Below, piece after piece: positions 1 to 10,523 of a stretch of DNA of 64,000 bases. The position numbers and the translations under genes were made by a program. The stretch covers positions 101,058-165,057 of the forward strand of contig QJPP01004120.1 in assembly GCA_003996215.1 (NCBI GenBank), read 5' to 3'. Every line of letters starts with the position of its first letter. Positions within the stretch are counted from its first letter, which is position 1. Below the pieces are notes generated by a model that saw nothing but the letters and a program-made list of their open reading frames with translations, was not told the DNA's origin and did not search any database. Origin of the DNA: Jaltomata sinuosa (taxonomy: Eukaryota; Streptophyta; Magnoliopsida; Solanales; Solanaceae).

Positions 1-1709
1 GAGTTTCATAATGTTCCCAAAAGTGGCTCCAGGAACCAAAGGTGATTCTACCATCCATCATTTGATTCCACGAGCCATGGACCTGTCCATGGTTTTTCCC
101 TATTTTAGTTTTTCATAACTATTTCCCAGGGGTATTTTTGTAACTTTCCACTCTTTTAACTCCTAAGTTAAGTCATTTTGGGAAAATTTAGAAGGGTTTT
201 ATTCCCACTTAGCCTAAGTCCTCTTTCGTTCTCTCAATCAAGTTTTAAAAGTGGAAAAAGAGCTCAATTCTCCAAAGTTTCAAGCTAGGATTCCATCTTC
301 AAGTCTCCATTCCCAAGCTCTAGGTTGAAGATCCTCTAAGTTCAGGTATGTGGGTCTTCAATAAGGGATTTCTTCCACCCTTATGCCCAAACCTCAATTC
401 TTAAAAATTGAATTTATAAGTTCTTTCAGTTAGAGTTCTTACCCAATTTTGTGAGTTTCCTATAAATTGATTTCTATCATGATTTTCCTATTAATTGATT
501 TCTATCATGATTTTCCTATGATTTCTTATTCTAATTACTTGATTTTGCATGGTTTTTTTTACAAAGGATTACTTATTTCTGGATTTGAAGGCTACTTCTA
601 ATCCAATTTCAAATGCATGATATGATTTAAGAAAATTGCATGCCTAGTTTCTATTTTTATGAAATGGTATAAGATTATGAAATTGAACTAGTTCCATGTA
701 AACCTTTATGATATGATTCACTATGAAGTACATGACATCCCGATGTGCCATCAATACTCATGGATTATTTTCCTAAAATCAAGGTTTATGATTATTATGA
801 AGATCCGTGTTGTAAACATGATTATGTACAAGTTTTGACATCTAGACATGTCATATGTATGTGAGCATTAAAATATATTTTAGGAGCAGTATTTAGCACC
901 AAGCAATGAGGGTTTTAGATAACCCAAGTCCAAAACTACGTTGCCACTATAAGTTGCCCTATGTGGCTTTATGGCAGGATCCTTCTGAACATGGTTCTAA
1001 CGTTGGCCGGTTAGGACAACTTTTTTCGGTGTGGGTGCATGACACCGAACTCCATGGTGCTTAACATAGTTTAATGTCGGTTAAGAAAAACTCCCCTATG
1101 AATGTTTTCAAGCTTTTAAGTTATATGATATTCTACTTTGAAGCTTTACTTATTACTTCATGTCTTATGCTTCAATTATGATATTTATAATGTTTTTCTT
1201 CAATTATGTATGAACTCAGTTTTAAGCATGTTTTAAGTACGTTTATTCATGTTATTGCATACTCAGTACATCCTATAGTACTGGTGCATATTCTCATGTT
1301 GTATCCTATCATGATGCAGATTCAGGCTCCCGCTCTCAGGATCATGGCTAGAGATCGCAGTCTATCCAGTATTGGTTGGTGAGTCCTCATCTTTCAAGGA
1401 CTAATTATAAGTCTAGTTACTTTATGGATTTTCTTCAGTACTTCGAGTTAGCTGGGGTCTTGTCCCAGCAACTCATTATGTCTTATGTAAAGGTTTTTTG
1501 GACATTGCTAGATATTTATATTTCATGTTTCGTATTTGATACTCTTAGACCTTTATCTTATAGAGTTGGTTTCCTACTTCTACTATCTATGTTTTTGCTA
1601 TGATTATTTATGTTATGTCTAAGTTATGCTAATGCCAAGTTTTAACTTGGGACTATTTGTGGTCCTGGGTCCCGTCTTTACGTCAAGGGGGTACCCTCGG
1701 GGCATGACA
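1..1709 (+). repeat. Partial LTR, plus orientation (element C), cut by the left window edge
   Basis: The stretch ends in ...GGGGCATGACA at 1,709, which mirrors the TGTCATG LTR end of element B. Immediately right of it, the minus-strand integrase reading of element A begins. It shares LTR landmarks with A, B and D in the same order: a 'ggggtattttt' block near 130-140, a CAG|GTATGTGGG site at 343-352, and the GGTGAGTCCTC hairpin near 1,380-1,402. About 1.7 kb of an expected 2.2 kb is visible. It is either a solo LTR or the 3' LTR of a plus-strand element lying to the left. If the insertion is clean, its target duplication should be ATAGC (1,710-1,714). Several methionine-initiated open stretches inside it look fortuitous. 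Confidence 0.85.
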
Positions 1710-2104
1710 ATAGCTTCCTCAACTGACTGATTTTTCCACAGAACTTTCACTAAAGTGACTTCTTTATTTCTTAACCTACAAACTTGATGGTCAAGAATCT
1801 CAATTGGAGCCTTTTCATAAGTGAGGCTACCCTTCACACCCCTATTCTCTAATGGCACAATTGATGCCGGATCACCAATACACTTCTTCAACAGTGCAAT
1901 ATGGAAGACTAGATGAACCACTGCTAGTTCAGCTGGCAACTCTAACTCATAAGCCACATTACCAACCCTCTTTAGGATTCTGTAAGGACCTATATATCGG
2001 GGAGTGAGCTTCCTTTTCTTGCAAAATTTCATCGCACCCTTTATGGGTGACACTTTCAGGCATATCCAATCATCAATCTCAAACTCTAAGTCCCTTCTTA
2101 TCAC
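1710..2104 (-). pseudogene. pol: Element A: integrase C-terminal part, truncated by LTR C
   Basis: The minus-strand reading has the chromovirus integrase tail: a GPYRILKRVGNVAYELELP segment, then HLVFHIALLKK, then the EILDHQVCRLRNKE and VKVLWKNQSVEEA block that closes these polyproteins. In elements B and D the same block continues to ...YPxLFPxDSVLA and a stop. Here it breaks at SVEEA because LTR C is inserted, and the open frame runs 91 bases into the LTR, giving a chimeric tail ending at 1,619. The tail is an accident of insertion. This domain normally helps integrase bind DNA or chromatin. The rest of element A should lie left of the window. Confidence 0.85.
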
Positions 2105-2977
2105 ATATGCATAGGACTTCTAATGACTCTGAGCAGTCCTCAACCTTTTCCTAATGAGATGAACTTTCTCCATAGCCTTATGAACCGAATCTGGCCCAAT
2201 CAAAGCTGCTTCTCCTACTTTACACCAGCTAACAGGTGATCTATACCTCCGAACACAAAGTGCCTCATACGGGGCCATCTGGATGCTGGAATGGAAGTTG
2301 TTATTATAGGAAAACTCTATGAGAGGTAAGTGCTCATCCCAACTACCCTTGAGGTCGATCACACAAGCCCTCAACATGTTTTCTAAGGTCTGAATGGTAT
2401 GCTCTGCCTGACCATCCATTTGTGGATGAAATGTTGTGCTGAGATTCACCTAAGTACCAAGACTTTTCTGAAATGATCTCCAAAACTGAGATGTAAATTG
2501 AATACCCCTATCTAAGATGATATACAAGGGAACCACATGCAACCTGACTATCTCGCTGATGTAGAGTGTGGCATAGTCCTCTACTGAATCTGTAGTCTTG
2601 ACAGCCAAAAAGTGAGCAGACTTTGTCCCCCTGTCCACTATCACCCAAATGGAGTCATGCTGCCGGAGAGTACCAGGTAAATCTATAATAAAATCCATAT
2701 TGATCACTTCCCACTTCCAAGTAGGAATGTTAATATCCTGAGTCACACCTCCTGGCCTCTGATGTTTTACCTTCACTTACTGACAATTGGGACACAGAGC
2801 TACAAAATCTACGATGTTCCTCTTCATGCCATTCCACCAATTGACTTCTCGTAGATCATTGTACATCTTGGTGGCACCAAGATGAATAGAATATCTAGAA
2901 CTATAGGCCTCTATCAGGATCCGCTGCCTAAGCTTATCCATATTAGGAACACATAAATGACCTTGATAGCGAAGCAC
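2105..2977 (-). pseudogene. pol: Element A: integrase zinc-binding and catalytic core
   Basis: Three consecutive minus-strand open pieces (2,977-2,777, 2,776-2,450, 2,449-2,120) together cover an integrase. The N-terminal zinc-binding region has the H...H...CPNC pattern: SIHLGATKMY followed by ALCPNCQ. The core shows the first acidic residue in WVIVDRGTKSAHF, the second in IILDRGIQFTS, and the third in EHTIQTLENMLRAC after TTFHPQMDGQ. Stop codons separate the pieces, for example one just after CPNCQ. The protein would join the element cDNA to host DNA. Breaks make activity unlikely. Best relatives by eye are the integrases of B and D in this window. Confidence 0.88.
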
Positions 2978-3304
2978 ACCATATCCCCATTAGGAGAAAA
3001 CCTCTACCCTCTGCTGATGGACCACACCTTTTAACTAAAGTAAGATGGGATCACGATCTTGATTGTCTTTCACCTCGACTACTAAAAAAGATTCTGACCT
3101 GTTCAGAACTATCACACTGCCATCTGTTATGTCCGTAAGGCAAACTCCTAAGTAATCGAGCCTATGAACATCCTTGGCTAATTTCTTCTTCTCTTCCTCA
3201 CCATGTGACACACTACCTATGGATAGTCTGTTGAGGGCATCAACCACTATATTGGCCTTACCCGAATGGTAAAACATATTCATATCATACTCCTTGAGAA
3301 ACTC
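2978..3304 (-). pseudogene. pol: Element A: C-terminal RNase H and linker, left of the B insertion
   Basis: The minus-strand frame reads EFLKEYDMNMFYHSGKAN then VVDALNRLS, the standard end of a Ty3/gypsy RNase H domain (compare LKDYDMSVLYHPGKAN in element B). The preceding residues of the same domain (ELNLCQRRWLE) are found at 12,733 onward, 9.4 kb away. The two halves flank element B exactly and share the 5-bp duplication AACTC. The domain removes the RNA strand during reverse transcription. The linker toward integrase contains the ESFLVVEVKDNQDRDPILL segment conserved in the other copies. Confidence 0.88.
3300..3304. repeat. Left target-site duplication of element B (AACTC)
   Basis: AACTC directly precedes the TGTCATGACCC LTR end at 3,305. 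The same five bases directly follow the other LTR end at 12,727. Five-base duplications are standard for Ty3/gypsy integrases. Confidence 0.93.
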
Positions 3305-5476
3305 TGTCATGACCCGAGGCTACCCCCTAGACATAACACAGGACGTAGGACCGCAAGTTCCCCAAGCTAACCCTTTGGTCATAGCATATTCAAGCATAAC
3401 AAAGGTAAGCGGAAGCATAATAGATAAATCCGGAATCACATAGATAGGTAATCAAGTCAAATAGAAATACAAACTCCAGAAAGAGACTCGAACACTGTCT
3501 ATGTAATAAAAGCCTCTTCATAACATAAGGAGTTTCTAGGACAAGACCCTAGCTAACTCGAAGTACAGAAGTAAAATATCAACACAACTAAAACATAACT
3601 AGTCCTCAACCTAAGAGGACTCACCAACCGCTGACAGAAAGTGGCCTGGGAGCTCTATCCACGTATCTTGAAAGGAACACCTGAATCCGCATCATCAAAG
3701 GATGCACCACAAGATATGCGTCAATTCAATAGGATGTACCGAGTATGTGAGCGATGCATGAATCATGATAAAACCAGTTTAAAATATGCTTAAGAATGAA
3801 CTTGTTACTTAAAGAAGGGCCATGAATAAATATCAAGGTATAAAACATAAAACATAAAATATAAAATAAAGCTTAAGTTTCATAGTATAGAATCATATAA
3901 CTTCATATCTTGAAAATACACATATGGGAGTTTCTTTTAACCGACATAAACCATGTTGAGCTACATGGAGTCTGATGTATACGCCCCATCAAAAGGACCC
4001 AATATACCTTGCCAGGGTATAGAGGCATGACTGTGGTGTGATCACTAAAATCTGATGCCCAACAGAGGGGACTTAGAACCTACGGGGGCACATAGTTCTG
4101 GAGCCCTGGGTACTCTCACCCGGTCTAACTCAGTGCTAAATAATACTCCCAAAACATATAACCTATGCTCACATACATGTGACATACCTGATGCCAAACT
4201 TGTTCATAACTTGTTCATACTTGTTCAGACCCCAGGTCGTCATACTACTCATGAGTTTTAGTTTTAGAAAATGGCTCATGAGCATTGATGGAACATCGGG
4301 TGTCTTGTCTTGCATAATACTTTATAACATGGAGAGACTTGCATACTTCATGACTTGTAAAATTTGCATGGCTCTAGTTCAATTTCATAAAACATATACT
4401 TTCTTAAAATATAGGAACTAGGCATGCACATGCTTGAAAATCAATAAGGAACATGCTATCAAAATTCAATTTGCTTAAATAAACTTCATGCATGTAGAAA
4501 TTTCCATGGTTAAATTTCAATTCATGAAATAAGAGGTAACATGTAAAAACCCATGTGAAATCATGCAATTTAATAGAAATTTTATAATCAAATCATGAGG
4601 AGATCATATTTAGCAAAACCCATAAGAATTGGATAAGAACCCTAATTTGAAGATCATGGAATCAAAATTTGAATTAGGAGTTTTGGGCACAAGGGTGGAA
4701 GGAACCCATTGTTGATTACCCATATACTTTGATTGAAGATAACCCACTTGAATTGGAAAGACTTAGGAGGCTTGAACTTGGAGCTTGAGACTTGAAACTT
4801 GGAGAAGAGTTTTCCTTTTTGGGAAAAGAGTGAAGTAATGAGAAGGAACTTAGGCTAATGAGGGTGAAAACCCTTCTTGAAATAGTCAAAATGACATCAT
4901 TTAGGAGTTAAAAGAGTGGGTAATGACTAAAATACCCCTGGGACTTAATTAAAAAAAAGCTAGAAAAATGGTCGGTGTCAGGGACCACGGGTCAATTCTA
5001 CGGGTCGTTATTTGAATCACGACCCGTGGTTCCACTCGTGGTTTCTGACAGGAACATTCAGGCTGCGGAAGCACTTCTATGGGTCAACAGGACGGACCCG
5101 TAGAATGAACGACAGATAGTCCTTTGGAGTTGTGTTTCCTGGGGACCTAGATGATCCTGGTCAAACCACGAGTCAGGACTAAGACTCATCGTTTGGATGA
5201 CGAGTCATAGAATGGAGTCATCATTTCAGAGGGACTTGCCAACCCTCTGATCTGAGTTCCGAAAAATGGACAGGATGGACCCGTGGTTTGAACCACGGTC
5301 CGTAGAACCAACTCATGGTTCTAGACCAGAGGCTGAATCAATTAAAGGGAATGATGGTTCCATTCCATGACCCGTGGTTCAAACCACGGTCCATGGTTTG
5401 GACCCATCATTCCTGAAACATGAAATTTTTCTGAGATTTTCACTTAGATAGCTGGTTTGATTTCTGAGGTGTTACA
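3305..5476 (-). repeat. Element B 3' LTR
   Basis: Runs from TGTCATGACCCG at 3,305 to GGTGTTACA at 5,476, 2,172 bp. It aligns throughout with the right copy. Seen in minus orientation, it starts with a U3 rich in palindromic words (about 4,970-5,400, such as CCACGGGTC at 4,985 and GACCCGTGG at 5,021), then a 'cccaggggtatttt' block. The splice-donor-like site is damaged here: minus strand AAAGTATATG at 4,721-4,730. The AGTCCTC hairpin is at 3,601-3,621. Confidence 0.92.
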
Positions 5477-5490
5477 ATATCTCCCCCTTG
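5477..5490 (-). other. Element B polypurine tract
   Basis: Minus-strand sequence CAAGGGGGAGATAT abuts the 3' LTR. It is the expected RNase H-resistant primer for plus-strand DNA synthesis. The same sequence precedes the 3' LTR of element D at 62,837-62,850. Confidence 0.88.
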
Positions 5491-5710
5491 TAATCATTTG
5501 TCATTGAATGAAGACTAAACAAGGGAAAACTGAAGAGAAAACAGCCCAACCAGCAACAGAACAAGGAAATCAAAGAGTAAACATAAAAATTGAACTTTTC
5601 AACTTGAAAACATGATAAAATAACTTCGTAAAACATGGATGCATGCTAGAATCATGAGAGGAACTGGTGGAATAGAATCGGAGGGACACACTAAGGAGGA
5701 AACTAGTAAC

Positions 5711-6124
5711 TCAAGCTAGAACTGAATCGAAAGGAAAGAGATGTGGATATTTGGCCGTCATGGCCTCTTCCGCTTCCCAAGTAGCACCGTCTACAAGCTG
5801 ATTCCTCCAAAGGACTTTCACCGAAGTGACTTCTTTGTTACTCAACCTCCGAATCTAACGATCAAGGATCTCTACGGGAACCTCTTCATAGGTGAGACTA
5901 TCCGTCACACCCACATCCCCCAAAGGGACAATCAATCTCGGGTCGCCAACACACTTTTTCAACAAGGAAACATGGAAAACTGGATGAACCACTTCCAACT
6001 CTGTTGGCAACTCCAACTCATAAGCAACGCTACCAACTCTCCTCAAAATCCGATAAGGACCTACAAAATAGGGACTAAGCTTTCCTTTCTTGCCAAATCT
6101 CATCACACCCTTAATGGGTGACAC
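5711..6124 (-). pseudogene. pol: Element B: integrase C-terminal region and end of pol
   Basis: The minus-strand reading contains VSPIKGVMRFGKKGKLSPYF, VGPYRILRRVGSVAYELELP, HPVFHVSLLKKCVGDP, and after 5,855 in the same direction the EILDR...VKVLWRNQLVDGATWE block. It closes with YPHLFPFDSVLA and a TGA complementary to 5,711-5,713. Of the two full-length copies, B and D, this end is cleaner here. A short break near 5,855 (stop after EILDR) interrupts the frame. The region lies just upstream of the polypurine tract, as expected for the pol 3' end. Confidence 0.85.
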
Positions 6125-6904
6125 CTTTAGGAAAACTCAATCATCAACTTCAAATTCCAACTCTCTTCTCCTCACATCCGCATAAGATTTATGTTGACTC
6201 TGAGCGGTCTTCAACCTTTACCGAATAAGCTTAACCTTCTCCATGGTCTCATCCACAGAATTTGTACCAATCAAGGTTGCCTCACAAACCTCGTACCAAC
6301 CAATAGGAGATCTACACCTCTGACCATAAAGGGACTCATAAGGAGCCATCTGGATACTAGAGTGAAAGTTGTTGTTGTAGGAAAACTAGATAAAAGTTAA
6401 GTGATCATCCAAATTACCTTTGAAATCAATCACACACGCTCTCAACATATCCTCCAATGTCTGAATAGTAGGCTCTACATGGTAGTCTGTCTGAGAGTGA
6501 AAAGTTATGCTAAGCTTCACCTGGGTACCAAGACCTTTCTGGAACGATCTCCAAAACTAAGATGTGAACTGAGGACCTCTATCAGAAATGATGGACAAGG
6601 GAACACCATGAAATCGAACTATCTCCCAGATGTAGAGTCTGGCATAATCGTCTGCTGAATCGGTAGTCTTAACAGCCAAGAAGTGGGATGACTTGGTCAT
6701 CTGGTCGACAATCACCCAAATGGAATCATGTTGCCTTTGAGTACGAGGCAAACCAGTAATAAAGTCCATATTGATTGCTTCATATTTCCAAGTGGGAAGG
6801 TCAATATCTTGAATCATACCACTCGGCCTTTGATGCTCCACCTTTACTTGTTGACAGTTGGGACACTTGGCCACAAACTCGGCTATGTCCCTCTTCATAC
6901 CATT
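6125..6904 (-). pseudogene. pol: Element B: integrase core
   Basis: The piece at 6,898-6,557 holds CPNCQQVKVEHQRP, the first catalytic Asp in WVIVDQMTKSSHF and the second in IISDRGPQFTS. The remainder, in another frame and with stops, contains the ACVIDFKG...HLTFI and SSIQMAPYESLYG-like blocks read from about 6,480 to 6,290. The HHCC histidines lie just before, in the piece ending at 6,905. Stops and frame changes around 6,556 and 6,380 break the domain. It would process and insert the element cDNA if intact. Confidence 0.82.
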
Positions 6905-7950
6905 CTACCAAAAGACTTCCCGTAGATCATGGTACATCTTAGTAGCACCTGGATGAATGGAATACCTAAAACTGTGAGCCTCAGCCAGAATCTGTAGTCT
7001 CAACGCATCTACATCTGGCACACATAAGCGACCCTGATAATAAAGCACACCATCTCCCTCTTGGGAGAAAACCTTCACACGTTGCTGATGAACTGCACCC
7101 TTAAGCTGAAGTAAAATAGGATCCCTATCTTGCTTTGCCTTCACCTCAGCTACCAAAGAAGATTCAGCACCATTTTGTACGATCACACCACCTTCTGTCG
7201 AGTCCATAAGGCGAACTACCAACCGAGCTAGCCTATGAACCTCTTTAACCAATTTTGTCTCCCCATATTCAACGGAAGACACACTTACCATAGACAATCT
7301 ACTCAAAGCATCCGCCATGACATTGGCCTTACCCGGATGGTAAAGCACACTCATATCATAATCCTTAAGGAGCTCAAGCCATCTTCTTTGTCGCAAATTC
7401 AATTCCTTTTGAGTGAACACATACTAAAGACTCTTATGATCGGTGAATATATCCACATGCACCCCATAAAAATAATGTCTCAAAATATTCAAAGCAAAGA
7501 CCACGGCTGCCAACTCAGGTCATGAGTAGGATAGTTCTTCTCATGAGTCTTAAGCTGCCTCGAAGCATAAGCAATCACCCTACCACGCTGCATCAAAACA
7601 CAACCCAAACCAATCCTAGAAGCATCACAATACACAACAAAATCATCTAGGCCCTCGGGTAGAGCTAACCCTGGAGCTGTAGTCAATCTAGTCTTCAATT
7701 CCTGAATGTTCTTCTCACATAAGTCGGACCACTGAAATTTTACCTTCTTCTGAGTCAATCGGGTCAAAGGGGAAGCAACAGAAGAAAAAACTTTGACAAA
7801 CCTCCTGTAGTAACCAACCAAACCTAAAAACCTCCTAATATCAGATGGAGAAGTGGGTTTAGGCCAGTTCTTTACTGCCTCTATCCTTTGAGAATCAACT
7901 CGGATACCATCACTAGTCACGATATGACCCAGAAAGGCAAATAACTGCAT
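6905..7950 (-). pseudogene. pol: Element B: RNase H domain and linker to integrase
   Basis: Two long minus-strand open pieces (7,950-7,489 and 7,420-6,905). The first starts at FLGHIVTSDGIRVD, continues through the connection segment (IRRFLGLVGYYRRFV, PLTRLTQKKVKFQWSD), then enters RNase H with DDFVVYCDASRIGLGCVLMQ and IAYASRQLKTHEKNYPTHDL. The second reads FTQKELNLRQRRWLELLKDY and HPGKANVMADALSRLS, then the linker and SIHPGATKMYHDLREVFW. Stops separate it from RT (TGG to TAG in the CEFWL motif at 7,951-7,953) and split RNase H near 7,430-7,490. Confidence 0.87.
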
Positions 7951-8636
7951 CTAGAACTCAGACTTGCTAAACTTAGCAAATAACTGTCTATCCTTGAGAG
8001 TTTGCAACACAACCCTCAAGTGGTCTGCATGCTCCTCCTCACTCCGAGAGTAGATGAGGATATCATCAATAAAAACAATCACAAACATATCTAGGTACTG
8101 TTTTAACACACGGTTTATTAAATCCATAAAGGTTGCAGGAGCATTCGTTAGACCAAAAGACATCACAACAAATTCATAATGACCATACCGAGTCCTGAAG
8201 GCTGTCTTCGGGATATCGCACTCTCTAACACGAAGATGATGATAATTGGATCTAAGGTCGATCTTGGATAAGAAACTAGAACCCTGAAGCTGATCGAACA
8301 AGTCATCAATCCTAGGAATGGGATATTTATTCTTGATTGTAACCTTGTTCAATTAACGGTAGTCAATACACATTCTAAGAGAACCATCCTTATTCCGAAC
8401 AAACAAAACTAGGGCACCCCATGGAGAAATGTTAGGCCTGATAAAACCTTTATCAAGAAGATCCTCAACTGATCTTTCTACTCTTTGAGTTTCGCGGGAG
8501 CCATTCTATAAGGAGGAATAGAGATAGGGTTTGTATCCGAAAGAAGATCTATCCCAAAGTCAATCTCTCGCTCGGGAGGGACTCTGGGAAAATCCTCGAG
8601 AAACACTTTTGGAAACTCATTCGCAATAGGAACAAA
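7951..8636 (-). pseudogene. pol: Element B: reverse transcriptase
   Basis: The piece at 8,352-7,951 starts in NKVTIKNKYPIPRIDDLFDQL and contains SKIDLRSNYHHLRV, MSFGLTNAPATFMDLINRVL and the catalytic VFIDDILIYSRS (the FIDD form of the YxDD box). It ends at KFSKSEF before a stop. Upstream (8,636-8,353) the frames are broken, but VPPEREIDFGIDL and SIPPYRMAPAKLKE are readable. RT copies the genomic RNA into DNA. The Asp pair of the active site is present. The upstream stop and shift remove the fingers region from any single frame. Confidence 0.87.
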
Positions 8637-9120
8637 CTAGAGGGATGGGGTTTCGGACTCTGTGTCTATAAGCCGCACTATGTGATAAACATACCTCTTT
8701 AAAATCATCTTCCTAGCCTTTAGATAAGATATGAAATGACCTTTCGAGGAAGAGGGACTACCTTGCCATTCGAAAATGGGTTCATTTGGAAACTTGAAAC
8801 TGAAAACCCAAGTACGACAATTAACAGAAGCATAACATGCATACAACCAATCCATACAAAGAATGACATCAAAATCAGTCATATCCAACTCTACTAGATC
8901 CGCTGAAGTGACTCTATGAAGGACTGAGATAGGGAAATTTCAGTAGATTCTTTTGGCTAAGACTGACTCACCAACAGGAGTAGAAACACAAAAGGGTTCT
9001 AAAAGCTGATCCGGACAAATCTCAAACTTACAAGCAACATAAGGGGTTACAAAAGATAAAGCACCGGGTTCCAACAAAGCATACATATCGAAAGAGAAGA
9101 CTTTCAACATACCAGTAACA
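8637..9120 (-). pseudogene. Element B: aspartic protease
   Basis: The minus-strand reading contains YALLEPGALSFVTPYVA near 9,085-9,035, the position of the D-S/T-G-A catalytic loop of retroviral-type proteases. Then LLEPFCVSTPVGES, TSADLVELDMTDFDVILCMD and the WLYACYASVNCRT segment that follows protease in this family. The catalytic Asp reads Glu and the next residue is Pro. A stop interrupts the middle, near 8,942. The protease would cut the gag-pol polyprotein. Elements A and D also have Pro at the second position of the loop. Confidence 0.8.
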
Positions 9121-10315
9121 ATATATGGGGAACTCTCCTGATCCTAATGAGAGGACATAGCATAAAGATGGTTCTAGCGCTGACCACCAGAACTAGAAGT
9201 TGTGCCATGCTGGGTTGGTCTACCTTCTGAAGCTGCTGGGGTAGACTGAGTCCTACCTTCATGTCCCTTCCTAGCTGAAGGGAAATCTTTGATATGATGT
9301 CCAGGTTGACCACAACCAAAGCAACCCTCTTTACTGGCCAAGCACTCACCGAGGTGATTCTTTCCATACCTGATACAAATGGGGAAAAAAGGCCTCTTTG
9401 CACCACTACCCTGAGACTGGGGATAGGAACCAGATCCCCTACCACTTTGATCATGACGAGGCCTCTGAGCCTGAGTAGGAGCACTAGTAGAAGAATGAAT
9501 GGATCCTGATGACTTCTCCTGGAAAGAAGAGCGATGTCCACCTCCGGACCTGTGATGACCAAAACCTGATCCCTCGGATCTAGCTCTCTTGCTCTCCCAC
9601 GCCATCTCCCTAAGCTTGTCACCCTCAATCTGATGGACATGATTCATAAGTCACTAAATGTTCATATCACTCAACAATAAAGCAGACCTACACTCTTTCT
9701 TCACCACATCAGAAACCCCATATATGAACTTTCTCATTTGATCATGCGGGTCCGCTACCATGGAGGGAGAATATCTAAACAACTGAATGAACTTCAAACT
9801 CTACTCTTGAACTGACATCGACCCCTATCTCAAGTTCACGAATTCCTCCACCTTCACTTGCCTCAACTTTCAAGGAAAGAACCTATCAAGGAAGGCCCTC
9901 TCAAAACACTCCCAAGTCATGGGGACCACGTCCCTCACCCTAGCCTCCTTCCATTGCGTGAACCAAATATGATCTACATCCTTGAGTTTATAGGATGCAA
10001 GCTCAACACAATCAACCCCAACCACCTGCATAACTTCGAAGATCTTCTTTACTTCATCAATAAAGTTGAGCGGGTCCTAACTCACTTTTGAACCCTAAAA
10101 TTTGGGTGGGTTCATATGAATGAAGTCACGAATTTGGGCCGCTACCCACCTTGAGAGTGGACTGGGGCAGGAGCCTACTAATTGACCTGATTGTCCAAAG
10201 TCTAGGCTAGCAAATGGATGGCATTTCTGAACTCCTCATTCGTGACATCGGGGACCAGAACGGGAGGAACAGCATTACGAGCTGCTCGGAGAGGTATATC
10301 ACGTCGAGGAGGCAT
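9104..10315 (-). pseudogene. gag: Element B: gag with two decayed zinc knuckles
   Basis: The start is an ATG complementary to 10,313-10,315, beginning MPPRRDIPLRAARNAVPP, which matches the usual start of this gag family and lies about 190 bases past the primer site. The first half is broken by in-frame stops (for example TAG after EEFRNAIHLLA). The C-terminal 157 codons (9,647-9,174) hold a basic, Ser/Gly-rich stretch and two knuckles. CIRYGKNHLGEC lacks the second Cys (Tyr instead), and CFGCGQPGHHIKDF lacks the last Cys (Phe instead). Gag would form the particle and package RNA; loss of both knuckles argues against function. Confidence 0.83.
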
Positions 10316-10506
10316 AATCTGAAATGTACAAGATGAGGATTAGAGGAATATAAGAGTTAAGCTCTATCGCATGACATGATCATGAGAGAAGTGAAGTTTT
10401 CAAAGATATCTCATAGATTCCCTCTCATATGTGTGGCGCATTTCACACACATGAAAAAGACTCTACTCGATGCGGCTTTCAGACATCCTAGGACTCTTGA
10501 ACTTGA

Positions 10507-10520
10507 GGCTCTGATACCAA
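10507..10520 (-). other. Element B primer-binding site (tRNA-Met type)
   Basis: The minus strand reads TTGGTATCAGAGCC three bases inside the 5' LTR end. TGGTATCAGAGC pairs with the 3' end of plant initiator tRNA-Met, the usual primer for this group. Confidence 0.9.
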
Positions 10521-10523
10521 GTT

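Noticed and set aside
5741..7525. Several plus-strand open frames over the B integrase and RNase H
   Set aside because: They are antisense shadows of the minus-strand pol, which carries clear motifs.
9104..9640. 178-codon minus-strand frame overlapping gag of B
   Set aside because: It is an alternative frame of the Ser/Gly-rich gag C-terminus. The 157-codon frame carries the zinc knuckles.
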